Below, one piece after another: positions 33,607 to 44,379 of a stretch of DNA of 64,000 nucleotides. The notes beneath the pieces were generated by a model. The model ran no database searches. It saw nothing but the letters and a program-made list of their open reading frames with translations, and was not told where the DNA came from. This stretch comes from Rotaria sp. Silwood1 (taxonomy: Eukaryota > Rotifera > Eurotatoria > Philodinida > Philodinidae), in assembly GCA_905250075.1 (NCBI GenBank), contig CAJNOP010000001.1:3320514-3384513 (forward strand), in the 5' to 3' direction. A program made the position numbers and the translations under genes. Within the stretch, counting starts at the first letter, position 1. Each line of letters begins with the position of its first letter.

Positions 33607-34268
33607 TTAATTTGATGCACTTGGACATATGAATGCACGAAGATATTTTGATGTTGAATCGGTTTCATATATTGCTGGTAATAATGATTCACATCTATCA
33701 GAATACATTTCATATTCTCGACCTCCATATTGCCAAATAGCAAAAATGCTAGGAGTTGACCATCGATCGTAGACTATGGTACAGTCGAATGTGTAATAAT
33801 TTGGATTATCGTTGTCATTTGCTTCATTACTATTACCTCTTGCTGTTGTCGATTTTAAGTTGAACCAATCAAATTTAATCTAATTGTACTTACAAATAGA
33901 TCAAAACTGTAAGATGATAAGGTACGATTCTGCTTTACAGTCATTGTACAATGTTCACATATGATATTGATTTGGTTTTATAATTGCATGTAATTAATGT
34001 TGTTTCAACCATCTATTAAAAATGCATTTTTGATGATTCCATGTGGATCCAATTGATAAAGACTATCGAATATTTTCATCAAAAATGTGTGTGAATCCAT
34101 CATTGAACAAATTTGTGTAGCATTGAAGCTATGTAGATCAACATGATAAATAAATACCTTATTTTCAAGTTCGATCACCACTGCAATACAGGATGAAACA
34201 CCTGTTGTCGATAAAACAATTGGATCAAAATCAAAATTGCTCAACTCTATGTTTCTAATAGATTCCAT
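33607..34268 (-). pseudogene. Decayed gene of an unrecognised family (weak NTAN1-like hint)
   Basis: ATG at 34266-34268 opens MESIRNIELSNFDFDPIVLS and VSSCIAVVIELENKVFIYHV. The frame continues past TGA (34005-34007) and TAA (33978-33980) as coding-like CEHCTMTVKQNRTLSSYSFD to about 33894. A further coding block, shifted in phase, runs from about 33880 to TAA at 33607-33609 (TFDCTIVYDRWSTPSIFA, CESLLPAIYETDSTSKYLRA). The first segment faintly recalls N-terminal asparagine amidohydrolase, but catalytic residues cannot be confirmed. Both stops are one C-to-T step from CGA or CAA. The phase jump over only 14 nt suggests a shrunken intron or an indel. Confidence 0.5.
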
Positions 34269-34612
34269 GTGATGTTATCGTTTCGAAAAGATTACGTATA
34301 CTGTTTACAATGGTTGTCCTTCTCTCTTTTTCTTTCTTTGTAACTATAGAGTATCGCTTCTTTTTATCCATATCGATGTAAACATTCTTCGATTTTGTCT
34401 CTTACTGACGTATAAACGAATCAGCGAATCAAGACATGTTTTTCCATGCGAACTGTATTTGAATAAACAGCTTTAGCTATTTTTATTGTAAAACAATCTA
34501 ATATATGCAATTACAACAAACAATGATCTAAACTTAAGAGCCTTGCAATTGTTTTGCTACTCTATACGTGATACTTGCAGAAGGAAAACTAAACTTAATT
34601 GTTTAAGGTATA
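34269..34612. other. Intergenic region upstream of the hAT-like element
   Basis: AT-rich flank of the decayed minus-strand gene; it may retain its old promoter. Nothing else is supported. Confidence 0.3.
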
Positions 34613-34620
34613 CGAGATGC

Positions 34621-35382
34621 CAGAGCTCCGCGAAACGACAACAAATCGTCCCATTCCGTTCCCTGTCTCGCGTTTTCTTGTTCCGCCCTGTCCCATCCTG
34701 CTTCATTTTTCCTTCAGAGTCTCGCCTCATTCTGGCATGAGAGCATAACTCTTTCTCGAAGTAGACTTAAAAAAAACACCAAAAAATTTACTTTCATTTT
34801 CGATTTCAATTATTTATTTAGTCAAACATCTATTCCAAAATAATATTTGTATGGCAAAATTTTTATCGCAATAATGAATAACAATGAAAAACTCAATAAG
34901 AAGCACAAATTTAAATACTGCTCATCAAGTAACTGATCTTAGAAGATCATCTGAGAAAAGGTCTATTGTCAATATTTTTCGAGATGTGGCTTGCGTGTTC
35001 TGGAAAAATAAAGAAGGTTTGCAGAATGGCTTGAGTCTCTGAAAAGCTCTGCTTTGTTAACTGAAAGCAGAAACCTTTAAAAAGATTCTGGACATTAAAA
35101 ATTCTTCTGACATCCTCGTCGAAACTTTTTTCCTGACCAGAGCCTTTTTTCATAGTTTTGACTCTCAAATAAAACACAGAACCTTTTAGAAGCCTAAAAG
35201 GTTCTATAAGCCTCCTTCATTTTTTTCCCGAACACCCACAACCTTGCCTCATGTAGACTTGGCGGGATGCACACATGTACTGATTTGATCCTGCCTCATC
35301 CTTTCCCGCTAAATTTTCAATTTTATCGTTCCATTCCGTCCTGGAGCGGGACGGGACTTATCCCGCGTCCCACGGAGCTCTG
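34621..35382. mobile_element. hAT-like non-autonomous DNA transposon, 762 bp
   Basis: The ends are CAGAGCTCCG at 34621 and CGGAGCTCTG at 35373-35382, inverted, with the CAG-start typical of hAT elements. Flanking 8-mers CGAGATGC (34613-34620) and TAAGATGC (35383-35390) match at 6 of 8 positions, consistent with an aged 8-bp hAT target duplication. Subterminal regions are GC-richer, with inverted repeats of TCCCGT/ACGGGA-type words (e.g. GGAGCGGGACGGGACTTA near 35344). No transposase is seen. A 77-codon minus-strand frame inside (34947-35177) is unrecognised. Confidence 0.75.
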
Positions 35383-35390
35383 TAAGATGC

Positions 35391-35795
35391 AACAATGAAG
35401 AGAGTTTTATATGTATATATAGACCAACAATTGATCTGTATTTATTGTTATACTTTTACTTGAAAAAGGTGAGAAAAGCAAATTTTTTCCCTTGTCTTAT
35501 GTTTTCTTTTCATTCTATACTTATGTATATAAGAGTGTGTGTTGAATGTTCGGTCCATATTAACAACCATCATCCAGAATCTGTCGTTTTTCTTATTGAA
35601 CTTGTGATTTGTTTAGCACTAAAGATCAATATATTCTTCATAATCAATAATCTAACAAAATAATTTTATTTTAAAAACAAAACAATAACAAAAATAATTT
35701 GAAAAGAAAAACAAAATTTCATATGAGACACTTTAAATACTTTTATGACTAGAACTTAAATTATCAAATGGTTTTTCAATTTGTATAAGTACACA
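35391..35795. other. AT-rich intergenic region
   Basis: Right flank of the hAT-like element. No gene is supported. Confidence 0.3.
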
Positions 35796-36580
35796 TTATT
35801 GATTTCGTATATAATCATGAAAAATACATCGACATTTATCATTAGTTTTCTTATCTATTTTGAATAAGATATTGCTTATATTAAACATATGTTTAACTAA
35901 TAGATATTCATTACGTTGATGAAATATTTCATCGATATAATGATTACATTCATTTAACTAATAAGATCTGTTTCAGTTGGTTCAATACAACAATGTGTTA
36001 TAAGATAAGTAAATAATTGCATTTGTTTATTCATTAAATCATATAATTCACGTAATAAACGTGTATGAAATTTAATTTGTAAATCAATTAATATTTATTA
36101 TGTAATTGTATTAAATAAAGATAAATTGGTTCAAGAATAAGTATAAATGGAGATATAAATGATTTATTTTATCATGAAAAATATAAAATGGATTAAAATT
36201 AGCATATTCGATAAGTAAACGAAAACATTCAATTGAACCATATGGACGTAATGATTGACTTTTAAACTATTTTATATTATATTTATCAATACTAATTTGA
36301 TGATGTTCAGCTAATAAAGAAAGACAAAAAAATTGTTGTTTTTTGTTGTTGACTTAAATAATCAAATGTAAAAGATTTAAATTGAAATAGAATTGATACA
36401 AGATTAGAACTATCATTACGAATAATACATGCTACTGGTATTTCATTTTCATATGCTTCTAATTGACGTTGAAATTAAATGACGTGGTTCATCATGTAAT
36501 AAATAAATATGTTATTGATTTGAACTACTAATACCATCAAGTGATGCATATGGAAAATATTTTAAAATTATTTTTAGAAT
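35796..36580 (-). pseudogene. Heavily decayed gene, unrecognised, multiple frame breaks
   Basis: The minus strand gives a chain of coding-like segments in changing frames: SLDGISSSNQ, LEAYENEIPVACIIRNDSSN, LLAEHHQISIDKYNI, SLRPYGSIECFRLLIEYANF, HTRLLRELYDLMNKQMQLF and HYIDEIFHQRNEYLLVKHMF, ending at TAA 35796-35798. There are several frameshifts and stops. The SIECFRLLIEYANFNPF piece faintly recalls ankyrin/SOCS-box proteins, but this is not established. It is clearly a dead host gene. Confidence 0.5.
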
Positions 36581-37589
36581 ATTATGGTGTGGATCTAGAT
36601 CTAAGTGCAGATATGTATCTCAACTCACACCCATCCCACACTCCACCGCGTAGTAGCAAGAACTATTAATATACTTCCTATTGTAACTACGACCTTACTA
36701 AGACAACCTATTGACCTTTAAACAATTGATTATAAACAATAATTAAAAACATCGATATATATATATATGAAACAGTATACAAACATGTTCATAGGTACAG
36801 TAGAAACATAATTCATCGGTACATAAATTTGTTGTGATGCATAGAGAGCTGTTGTCGGAGCAGAAGAAGATCCATTCTAGAATACATATGAAAGACTATC
36901 ATTTATATGAAATTAGAGATATTGAAATAAAACTGCTTTTCAGATTTCTTGTTTGATTTTAATTTAATATTTGATTTTAGCGACTATATCTAAATCTGAA
37001 TATAGCAATACTCACTGTATAAGACTGATGGTTAGGATACAGACTATAGTGAATTCATGATACGATCCATGTTAGGCACTTATTTTTCAATTGTGAAGTG
37101 TAAACTGAACTTTCTCAAATGAAAACTTGCTTTGAGAAAGCATTTATTTCCAAGTATTTCGAAGTTATATAATTTTTCCACGTACTTGTATTGAAAAAGA
37201 ATGACAAAATTATATTACTGATTGAAAAAATTCAGAAAACAACTCTTGATGCATGTTAAGAATAAAAGGCGCGTCTGCTGCAAAACTCAAGTTTATTTTA
37301 ATTTGAAGACGTAATTAAGCAAAGTAAACAATCCCATATGCATATAAATAGCGTTTACTATAAGTAAGGCAATATTTGATGCTGTTATTTATTACAGTAC
37401 ATAGTTCTTTTTCATATTCAAGATACTCATTTGTAGACGAATTTTTTATGTTTTGAGAAGAAGTTATTCATGCTTTTTCAAAAAATATTCGACTCCGATT
37501 TTGTTTTCACGAGAAAAACAACAAAGTTTTATCGATTTTCTTGATAACTTAAAGAGAAAATATAATTATATTTTCTTTGAAACAAAAAT
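36581..37589. other. AT-rich intergenic region
   Basis: Contains a C-rich word cluster (CACACCCATCCCACACTCC near 36627-36645), otherwise AT-rich with no gene. Confidence 0.3.
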
Positions 37590-38520
37590 AGTTTTATGTA
37601 TATGTAACAAGTGACCCGGAAATAATGGAACAGTTTATATTTTGTGGATATCGTTCGGTTTTTATTATAGAGAGTTGAGATTAGACTTGAAACATACCCC
37701 ATTAAATTCTCTACAAGACCTATATCAGATATTCTTTTGTACAAAGCGAACTAGAATTATGACAACAAAAATATTCAAGGCTTTCAAAAGGACCAATTTT
37801 CTAAGCCATTTTTTAAATAATATTTAGAATCTTTTTTTTATAATTTCGACAACAAAAAACCTTACAGAAAATACTTTTGAGTATTTTGAAGTATGCTCTT
37901 TCTCATCATATATCTCAACGTTCGTTGCAATCAAATTTTCAATGTTCTATTCAAAATGGCGCAAATCTAAAACTTTTCGCTATCCGACTTGAACAAGAGA
38001 ATCTTAACTCAACTTTCACCTCTGAATTCGGTATGGTGGTCATTTTTCATCAAAATAAAGACAACTCGAACTCAAAAGATGTTATTTTGGCTTAGTTATG
38101 CCTCTCGTCCTAGAAGCTTCAAAATTATAGATTGAAATAACTAATTTCTCGAAAATTTGCAAAGATGAGCATGAAATTTTTCAAATTAAGATCGTTCGAT
38201 ATAGATTTTCAAGGTCTACAAAATACCTATTATATTATATTATTTTGGTCGTCACTAGCCAATGAAAAACTCTCAAAGAAAACTTCCCAGCTTAGAAAGT
38301 TGGCTCTTTTTAATATGTTGACTACTCTTGTTTTTATATTTCTTTTTCGCTTGGTACAGAGAAATGTCTGATACATATCTTGTAGAGAATTCAATGGGAT
38401 ATGTTTTAAGTCTAACTGCAACTCTCTACGATCAAAGCCGAGCAAGATATGCACAAAATACAAAATATGTCATTTTTTTCTAAGTCACTCATTATTATAC
38501 GTTACTAAATGTATGTCACA
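37590..38520. mobile_element. Second foldback element (long inverted repeat)
   Basis: The left arm at about 37600-37815 and right arm at about 38270-38510 are inverted copies. For example AGAGAGTTGAGATTAGACTT near 37670 recurs reverse-complemented near 38420, and CAATTTTCTAAGCC near 37795 recurs near 38290. The arms have diverged by roughly a fifth by eye. The ~450-bp centre encodes nothing recognisable. Both arms happen to stay open in the same reading (LDLKH then PLNSLQD), which may mean the arm was once protein-coding. Termini were not fixed. Confidence 0.6.
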
Positions 38521-39706
38521 ATCAAAAATTCAAAAGAATGAGACATACTTCAATATTATCAAGTAAACTATAATAATTTTGAGGACATATTTTTTTAGAA
38601 GTTTGGAGTATTAATTTACATCTTATTGTTTGTCAGTCTATTTCATGATTTGATCTAATATAATAAAAACTTTGTTTTTTTTTTCTGTCTATGATATACT
38701 TTTACGCATACTTGGATACTCTTGAGAATTAATTTATCATCAATTCATTCATGAGAAAACTAATTTAGATGACAATAGAAAATAGATGTATTTCTTATGC
38801 TTGTTATTTGCATAAATGCAAAGCGATTGAATAGCACGAATGTCTAAACACATTTGGACATTAAACTAGATAGACATGTGTTGATTTACACTTGTTTCAA
38901 GAAATCATGATAAGCTTTCATTCGATAAGAATGTTAATAACTATGAAATATATTGTAAATGGTTAAGTCTATGTTTAAGGTATATCTTCATGTAGCTGAA
39001 AACTTTCTACATAGGGTGATTTATAATTTATAATAGAGAATTAAAGTCTTTCATAGTATTCGAGATACAGTCATTATGAATTTGTTTAACCCTTTAATTG
39101 CGAGGTCCACTTACATGTAAAATGTACACGAATTGAATTTTTATCTAAACGCTATTCATGGAACTACACGAACGATTCCATACGATTTTGGGCAACTCTA
39201 ATCAACTCTGAAAATACTGCATGTCTTAGTGTTACCTGAAGCCTAGTGCAGTCCATTGTTTTGTTTTTCAGTATATATATCCGACTCAAAACTTCGATGA
39301 GCAAATCCACATTTTTAATCATTTCTGTAAATCCTCTGTGCCTACAAGGTTAAGCTCATGTGTCTTTTCCGATTAAGTTAAAAATCAGTTTTCTTCAATT
39401 GATGATCTCATTAATTAAAAAATTGATGTTTGTTTGAATTTCAAATATTGTAACGTGTAATTTATCTAGTGATGCACGAATCTTTTTCTTTCAACATACA
39501 AGAGACAAGAACATTGACATCTATGAACGGTTTTCTCACTAGATTATCATCCTCATAGAGGGCTCAATCACTTGACCAATGGTCAACAAAGCTCACAAGA
39601 ATATTGACCATTGTCCATTTGAGAACAATAAAAACGGCCAAATAATAACTTTTTAATTTCATTTATCAATTATTTAATACAAATAAATTCTTTTAACTAA
39701 GAAATT
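38521..39706. other. Intergenic region upstream of CDT1
   Basis: AT-rich. TTAACCCTTTAATTGCGAGG at about 39087 looks like one end of a piggyBac-type element (TTAA target, CCC start), but no partner end was found nearby. The last ~250 bp should contain the CDT1 promoter. Confidence 0.3.
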
Positions 39707-42700
39707 ATGCCTCAACGAACACTTTTAATTACTGATTTCTTCGCTAAATGTCGCTCGACATCAACTTCGAATGCTACTCTTTTTGACAAGCCTGTGAAAG
39801 TAATTAAAATCGATGAACGATCAAACAAAAAACATGAAGAAGTCGATGTAAATCTTCATCAATCTACACCGAATCTTCTTCCTCTCGAAGTAAATACGCC
39901 CTTATCAATATGTAAGACACTTAATTAATAATACTTCATCATATCAATGCCAGTTTTTCAATTTCTTTTTTAGCAACAGTTAAAAATCCTGATACGACTC
40001 AACGAAATGAAATTATCTCGGATAACACAGATTCATTGCCAAAAACTTCTTCAACAAAATCATTAATACCTTCTCGAATTAAATTTGTTCGCCATCGTAG
40101 TGCTCCACTTCATCATCGTAGTCCAATCAAAATGCGTGAAGCTTCATTAGAACAACAAGATCTTGAAGATATACGTGCACGTATTCATGCATTTAGAAAT
40201 GACTTATATAAATATAAATCGACATATTCTCGTTCGCCTATTAAACGTTCTAATATCATCGGAGACGCTTTATCAAGTCCATTTAAATATCCTCCACCAC
40301 ACACACCAATAAAAAGGTATAAAATATCAATCATATATCTTCAACAATAATAAATTCTTATTTTTAGTTATCCATCTATTCCAGCTTATGAACGTTTTAA
40401 TTCACTTGTAACTACTATAGAATTACCATTACCAAATAAATATGAATTATTACTTGAACAATATAAACATTTGGATTTTCTTGTTTGTCATACACATAAT
40501 AATGGAGGTATAAGTACATTTGAAAAAGTTCAACATGTTATACAACAAAAAACAAAACGGTATTTATATTTTGTTCTTACTTGAAATTTTAATTTCCAAT
40601 GAATTTATTTAGAAATTTTACTTTACAAACACTTGGTCGTATTAAAACAATTTATCCAACAATGTTTAGTTTTCAACAAGAAAAAATTCAATTACCAACA
40701 TTAAGTCCAATGAAACTTAAATATGAATTAACAATTACTCCAAGTATTTTTTTTTTGTATTAATTGTTTGAAATTGTATATCGATTCTATTTTAGTTAAT
40801 TTTGGTATTGAATCAAATATGCAAATAACTCCATCGATTATTATTGAACGTATTGATTGTTTTCGTCGTGCTTTATTTGATCTAGTCAAAGGACATCATC
40901 GAGTAAATTAAAAACTTTTCAAATAATTTATATACCATAGGAAAGCAACAATTAACCACATATGTGACAGATGTTTAGTTCTTTTTCGTTTCTCACAAAC
41001 TTTAATTTACACATCAGAGATTCTATCATACAGTGAACGGTGTGAAGGTGATGGTGGCATATGAAAAGTAAATATGTGCATCTAGGAATAGATAAGTAGA
41101 TGATTTTGTCGGCAAACGGTAACTAAAACGTTGACATTAACTTTTTGCATTTTCGCAATGTTACAAGAAGATGAGAAGTTCATTCATTGTACAATTACAA
41201 AAACTATGTGGATGATGAGAGTTTTTCAAAGTAACTACTAGTTACTTTTGTATAACACTTCATACAGATTTTACTTCTCTGAATTACTTCTCTATCATAC
41301 AAATGAAACTTATCTGACACTTTTATTTTTCAGTGTTACTACCAATTGTCATAGATCCATACGCAGTAGTTCTCGAAATTTTTCGATCAGCTTTTTTGTC
41401 TACTGTCGTGAATTCTAACAAAAAGTTTTTGAAAATGAAAATGTTTGCTGATTTGCTGAGAATAAGATCTCTGGAGAAGGAATATCTAAGTCTCTCAACT
41501 CATGAACTTAGGAAACAGTACTGTTTTCGAATTATCTAGAATGATAGAGCATACAATCGTTTATCAAAAGAAATGTCATCGTGTTCTCTAGAGAGTTTTT
41601 TTGATCGGGATACATCAACCTGACGGAGGACCCAGCAATGATGCTTTCATATGAGACAGCAAAGAAAACAATTGTTATGTCTGCCGTCTGATTGTGGCAT
41701 TCCGGTCAAAAAACGTCAGAGAGAATACGACGCATTTCATTCGATATAGAATTGTTATACTAGGTAATTCAAACTTATTCTTGAAAAACTGACAATCATT
41801 GTCACCTACAAAAGTCACTATTTTGACTCTTATGAGTGTTGACCGAATAATTTTAAGAACTGCTATTTATGTATAATATATTTTCTAGACATTTTTATCA
41901 AATAAACTTCAATTAAAACTTGAAGAACTTCCTAATGATGAAAATCTTGCACGTTGGCATCCAGATTTTGATTTAGTAAATATTCCTGATATTGAAATAT
42001 CATCATTACCCGAATCACCAGATAAAGATTATAAACAATTATTAGCATCACCCATTGAAATTCGTCATTATGCTGAAAACACACAATCACAACGTGTTAA
42101 ACGTGCATTATTTTCAACATTTTCAAATGATGATATATCATCATCAACAATAACATTATCATCACCAACTAAAGAAACATATTCAATCGATGGAATATCT
42201 TCATCATTAATCGAAAAAGTAATATTTTTAGTTTTTTTTTTCATCAATAATACAATTAAAACTATTGATTTCTTTTGTCTTCTATTTGTAAAGATTCGTT
42301 CAAAAGAAACAAATCAATTATTATCAAATACAATTGATAAACAAAAGCAAATGCTTTCTTATCTTGAACAAACAATTAGTATTGTTCAACAATTTTTTAT
42401 TGCTGAACGTGCAACATCACTTGAATTAGATTATGTTGCTAAACAAGTTCGTGATTGTCATTCCAGTCACCTTTCATATAGTAAGTTATAAATAAATTCT
42501 ATTGAATCGTGCTGTTTTTTTTTTATCTTGTTTTTTTATTATTTTATTTCAATAAATTTAGATCAATCAACGGAAACTCTTAATTTCCTTCATACATATC
42601 CGGCAAATAATGGATGGCTTTCAATAATTACTATTCGAGGAAGATATTTCATCAAAATTAATCGACATAAATCAATTAATACAATTATTGAAACTATTCA

Positions 42701-42719
42701 ACGAGAATTACAAAATTAA
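39707..42719 (+). CDS. CDT1: CDT1 DNA replication licensing factor, 550 aa, 8 exons
   Basis: Exons: 39707-39911, 39974-40316, 40368-40559, 40613-40743, 40796-40902, 41889-42218, 42294-42480 and 42562-42719 (1653 nt, in phase). The N-terminus MPQRTLLITDFFAK is a PIP-box/degron: TD, FF and a basic residue (R16) at +4 after the second F. The disordered region has CDK-type SPIK and TPIKR sites. The geminin-binding core contains LPLPNKYELLLEQYK, TFEKVQHVIQ and LGRIKTIYPTMFSFQQEK. The MCM-binding part has LARWHPDFDLVNIPDIE, the helix IEKIRSKETNQLL, and a C-terminal winged helix ending in GRYFIKINRHKSINTIIETI. CDT1 loads MCM2-7 at origins and is destroyed in S phase through PCNA-CRL4-Cdt2. Length matches the animal protein (~550). 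Confidence 0.92.
40903..41888 (+). other. Large CDT1 intron with unexplained insert
   Basis: The intron is 986 nt, whereas the other CDT1 introns are about 50-80 nt. It contains a 68-codon open stretch at 41333-41539 (VIDPYAVVLEIFRSAFLSTV) in no recognised family. Inserted DNA is likely, but no termini were found. Confidence 0.4.
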
Positions 42720-44300
42720 AAACTATGAGAAAAAGAAAAGAGGACGCTGTTTTAATTTTATATCATCATGCTATTGTTAATCTTATGCCCTAATTGAAAT
42801 TTCATGTTGTTTTTCCTTTCTGTTTTTTTATTCTATATTTGAACATTAATATGTCTATGGGGAGTCTATGAATTATCGTTCGGTCTCGATCAGCTGAAAT
42901 GTAGATAAGCTATGAACTAATAATGTCATTTTCTTTTTATTAGATCGAATGGATAATATAATACTTTGAAGTTTATCAATAAATTATAAATTAGTTTTCG
43001 TATAATTATAAGTCTTCTTTTTGATATATAATTGTTCGTAAGCTAAAGATAAAGTTTTGATAAAAAAGAATCACAAATTAGAACCACATGGTTGATAGTT
43101 AATGGTTTCCAATGAGACAAATTGATTTCAATTACTGTAAAACTCGTCGTGCATTCATTAGAAAAGCAAAAAAATATCAATAATTAAATATAAAACATTA
43201 TTCAAAGATCAAAGTACCGAAAATATCTGACATATGACAATCATATAGTCAAGAATGGGTATGTGTGTTTCTGATTCATAACTTATTCATTTCTCAATTG
43301 ATCAAATTCAAAAGATAATCTTCTCGAGTCATAGAAGCATTACAAATTTTAGTAATCGATCAAGAAATTCAATTGTATATATCTCGATAAGTTGATGAAC
43401 ACAATTGAATCTATTTTCGTAATCTAATTTTCTTTCTTATCTTTCTGTTTTGTTTATATCTTAATTAATATCTTTCTAAAAAATAAGATTATCATATTGC
43501 ATGATTTTGTAATATAACAAAATCAATTCAAATTATAAATAATAACACAATATATATATTTCATTTCATTTCGTTCTCGTACTTTCTTTGTTTTATTTCG
43601 TCTCTTTGTTTCTCTGTGTGTATGTATATATAAATTTCTTACTCGAAATCATTTCATCGCAGTCTGTTATCAATGCACGCAAATGCGCGAAAAAAACTAG
43701 TATTACATCAACAATGAAAAAAAAATGAACATATGAATTGTTGTGTGTGTATGAAAAAAAACAAGAAGCCAACGAACAAACAAAAAAAAATAGAGCCACA
43801 TGTTTTTTCTTCTTATCTCATCACACAGACTTCGTTTGTCTTCACTCACATACGTACAAAGAGACACACAAGAAAAAAAAAGAAAAAAAGAGGAAGGCGA
43901 CTGGCTGCCTAGCACGGCCAAAAAACAAGAAAAAAGAAAGATGAAGAAAAAAAAAGAAAGAAAGAAATGAAGAGACCGACCAAACGGTGACAACAACAAC
44001 GGCAACCAAGGACAGAGAAGAAAAAAAAGATAGAGCGACGGTCATGCACACACACACACAAACACACACGCATCAGCATCAACATCATCAAAATGGCACT
44101 CGAGACGAAGTGAAAAAAATGAGGAGAGAGAGAGACAGACAGAAAAAAACGGCACACACGAGAGAAACTTGGTGGTTGAACAATGAACAAAAGATCCACA
44201 CAAGTTCTCTCATTCAAGCCAGAAGATCGCAAGAAACAAGGAAAAAAAACTAGGGAAGGTTAGAAGAAAAAAAACAAACAAACAAATGATGGGCTGTTTC
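42720..44300. other. Convergent 3' region between CDT1 and RBMS, with long polypurine tract
   Basis: 42720-43700 is an AT-rich 3' flank. From about 43750 to 44270 the plus strand is strongly purine-biased (A/G runs with CACACA insertions), so an RBMS-direction transcript would be pyrimidine-rich here. Open frames in this tract are compositional artefacts. Confidence 0.5.
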
Positions 44301-44379
44301 ATTAGAAGGTCTTCTATGACAGATCCTATGGAAAAGCAATTAAATAATAGATAAAAACTTTTCGCTTTCTTTTTTTATT

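Noticed and set aside
6128-36580. Alternative genetic code (stop codons read as sense) to explain the interrupted frames
   Set aside because: Intact genes in the window end normally with TAA, TAG or TGA, and all three stop types appear inside relics. Gene decay is sufficient.
36620-36650. Degenerate telomere-like repeat (CACACCCATCCCACACTCC)
   Set aside because: Bdelloid telomeric repeats are G/T-rich tandem units. Here the words are irregular and only ~25 bp long, so chance or a transposon remnant is as likely.
39080-39110. piggyBac-type terminus (TTAA followed by CCCTTTAATTGCGAGG)
   Set aside because: Only one end was seen. No GGG-TTAA partner in inverted orientation was found within the next few hundred bases, so no element is called.
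43593-44253. Overlapping open frames on both strands
   Set aside because: They arise from the A/G-rich, stop-poor polypurine tract. Their peptides are low-complexity F/S/L or K/R/T runs with no domain.
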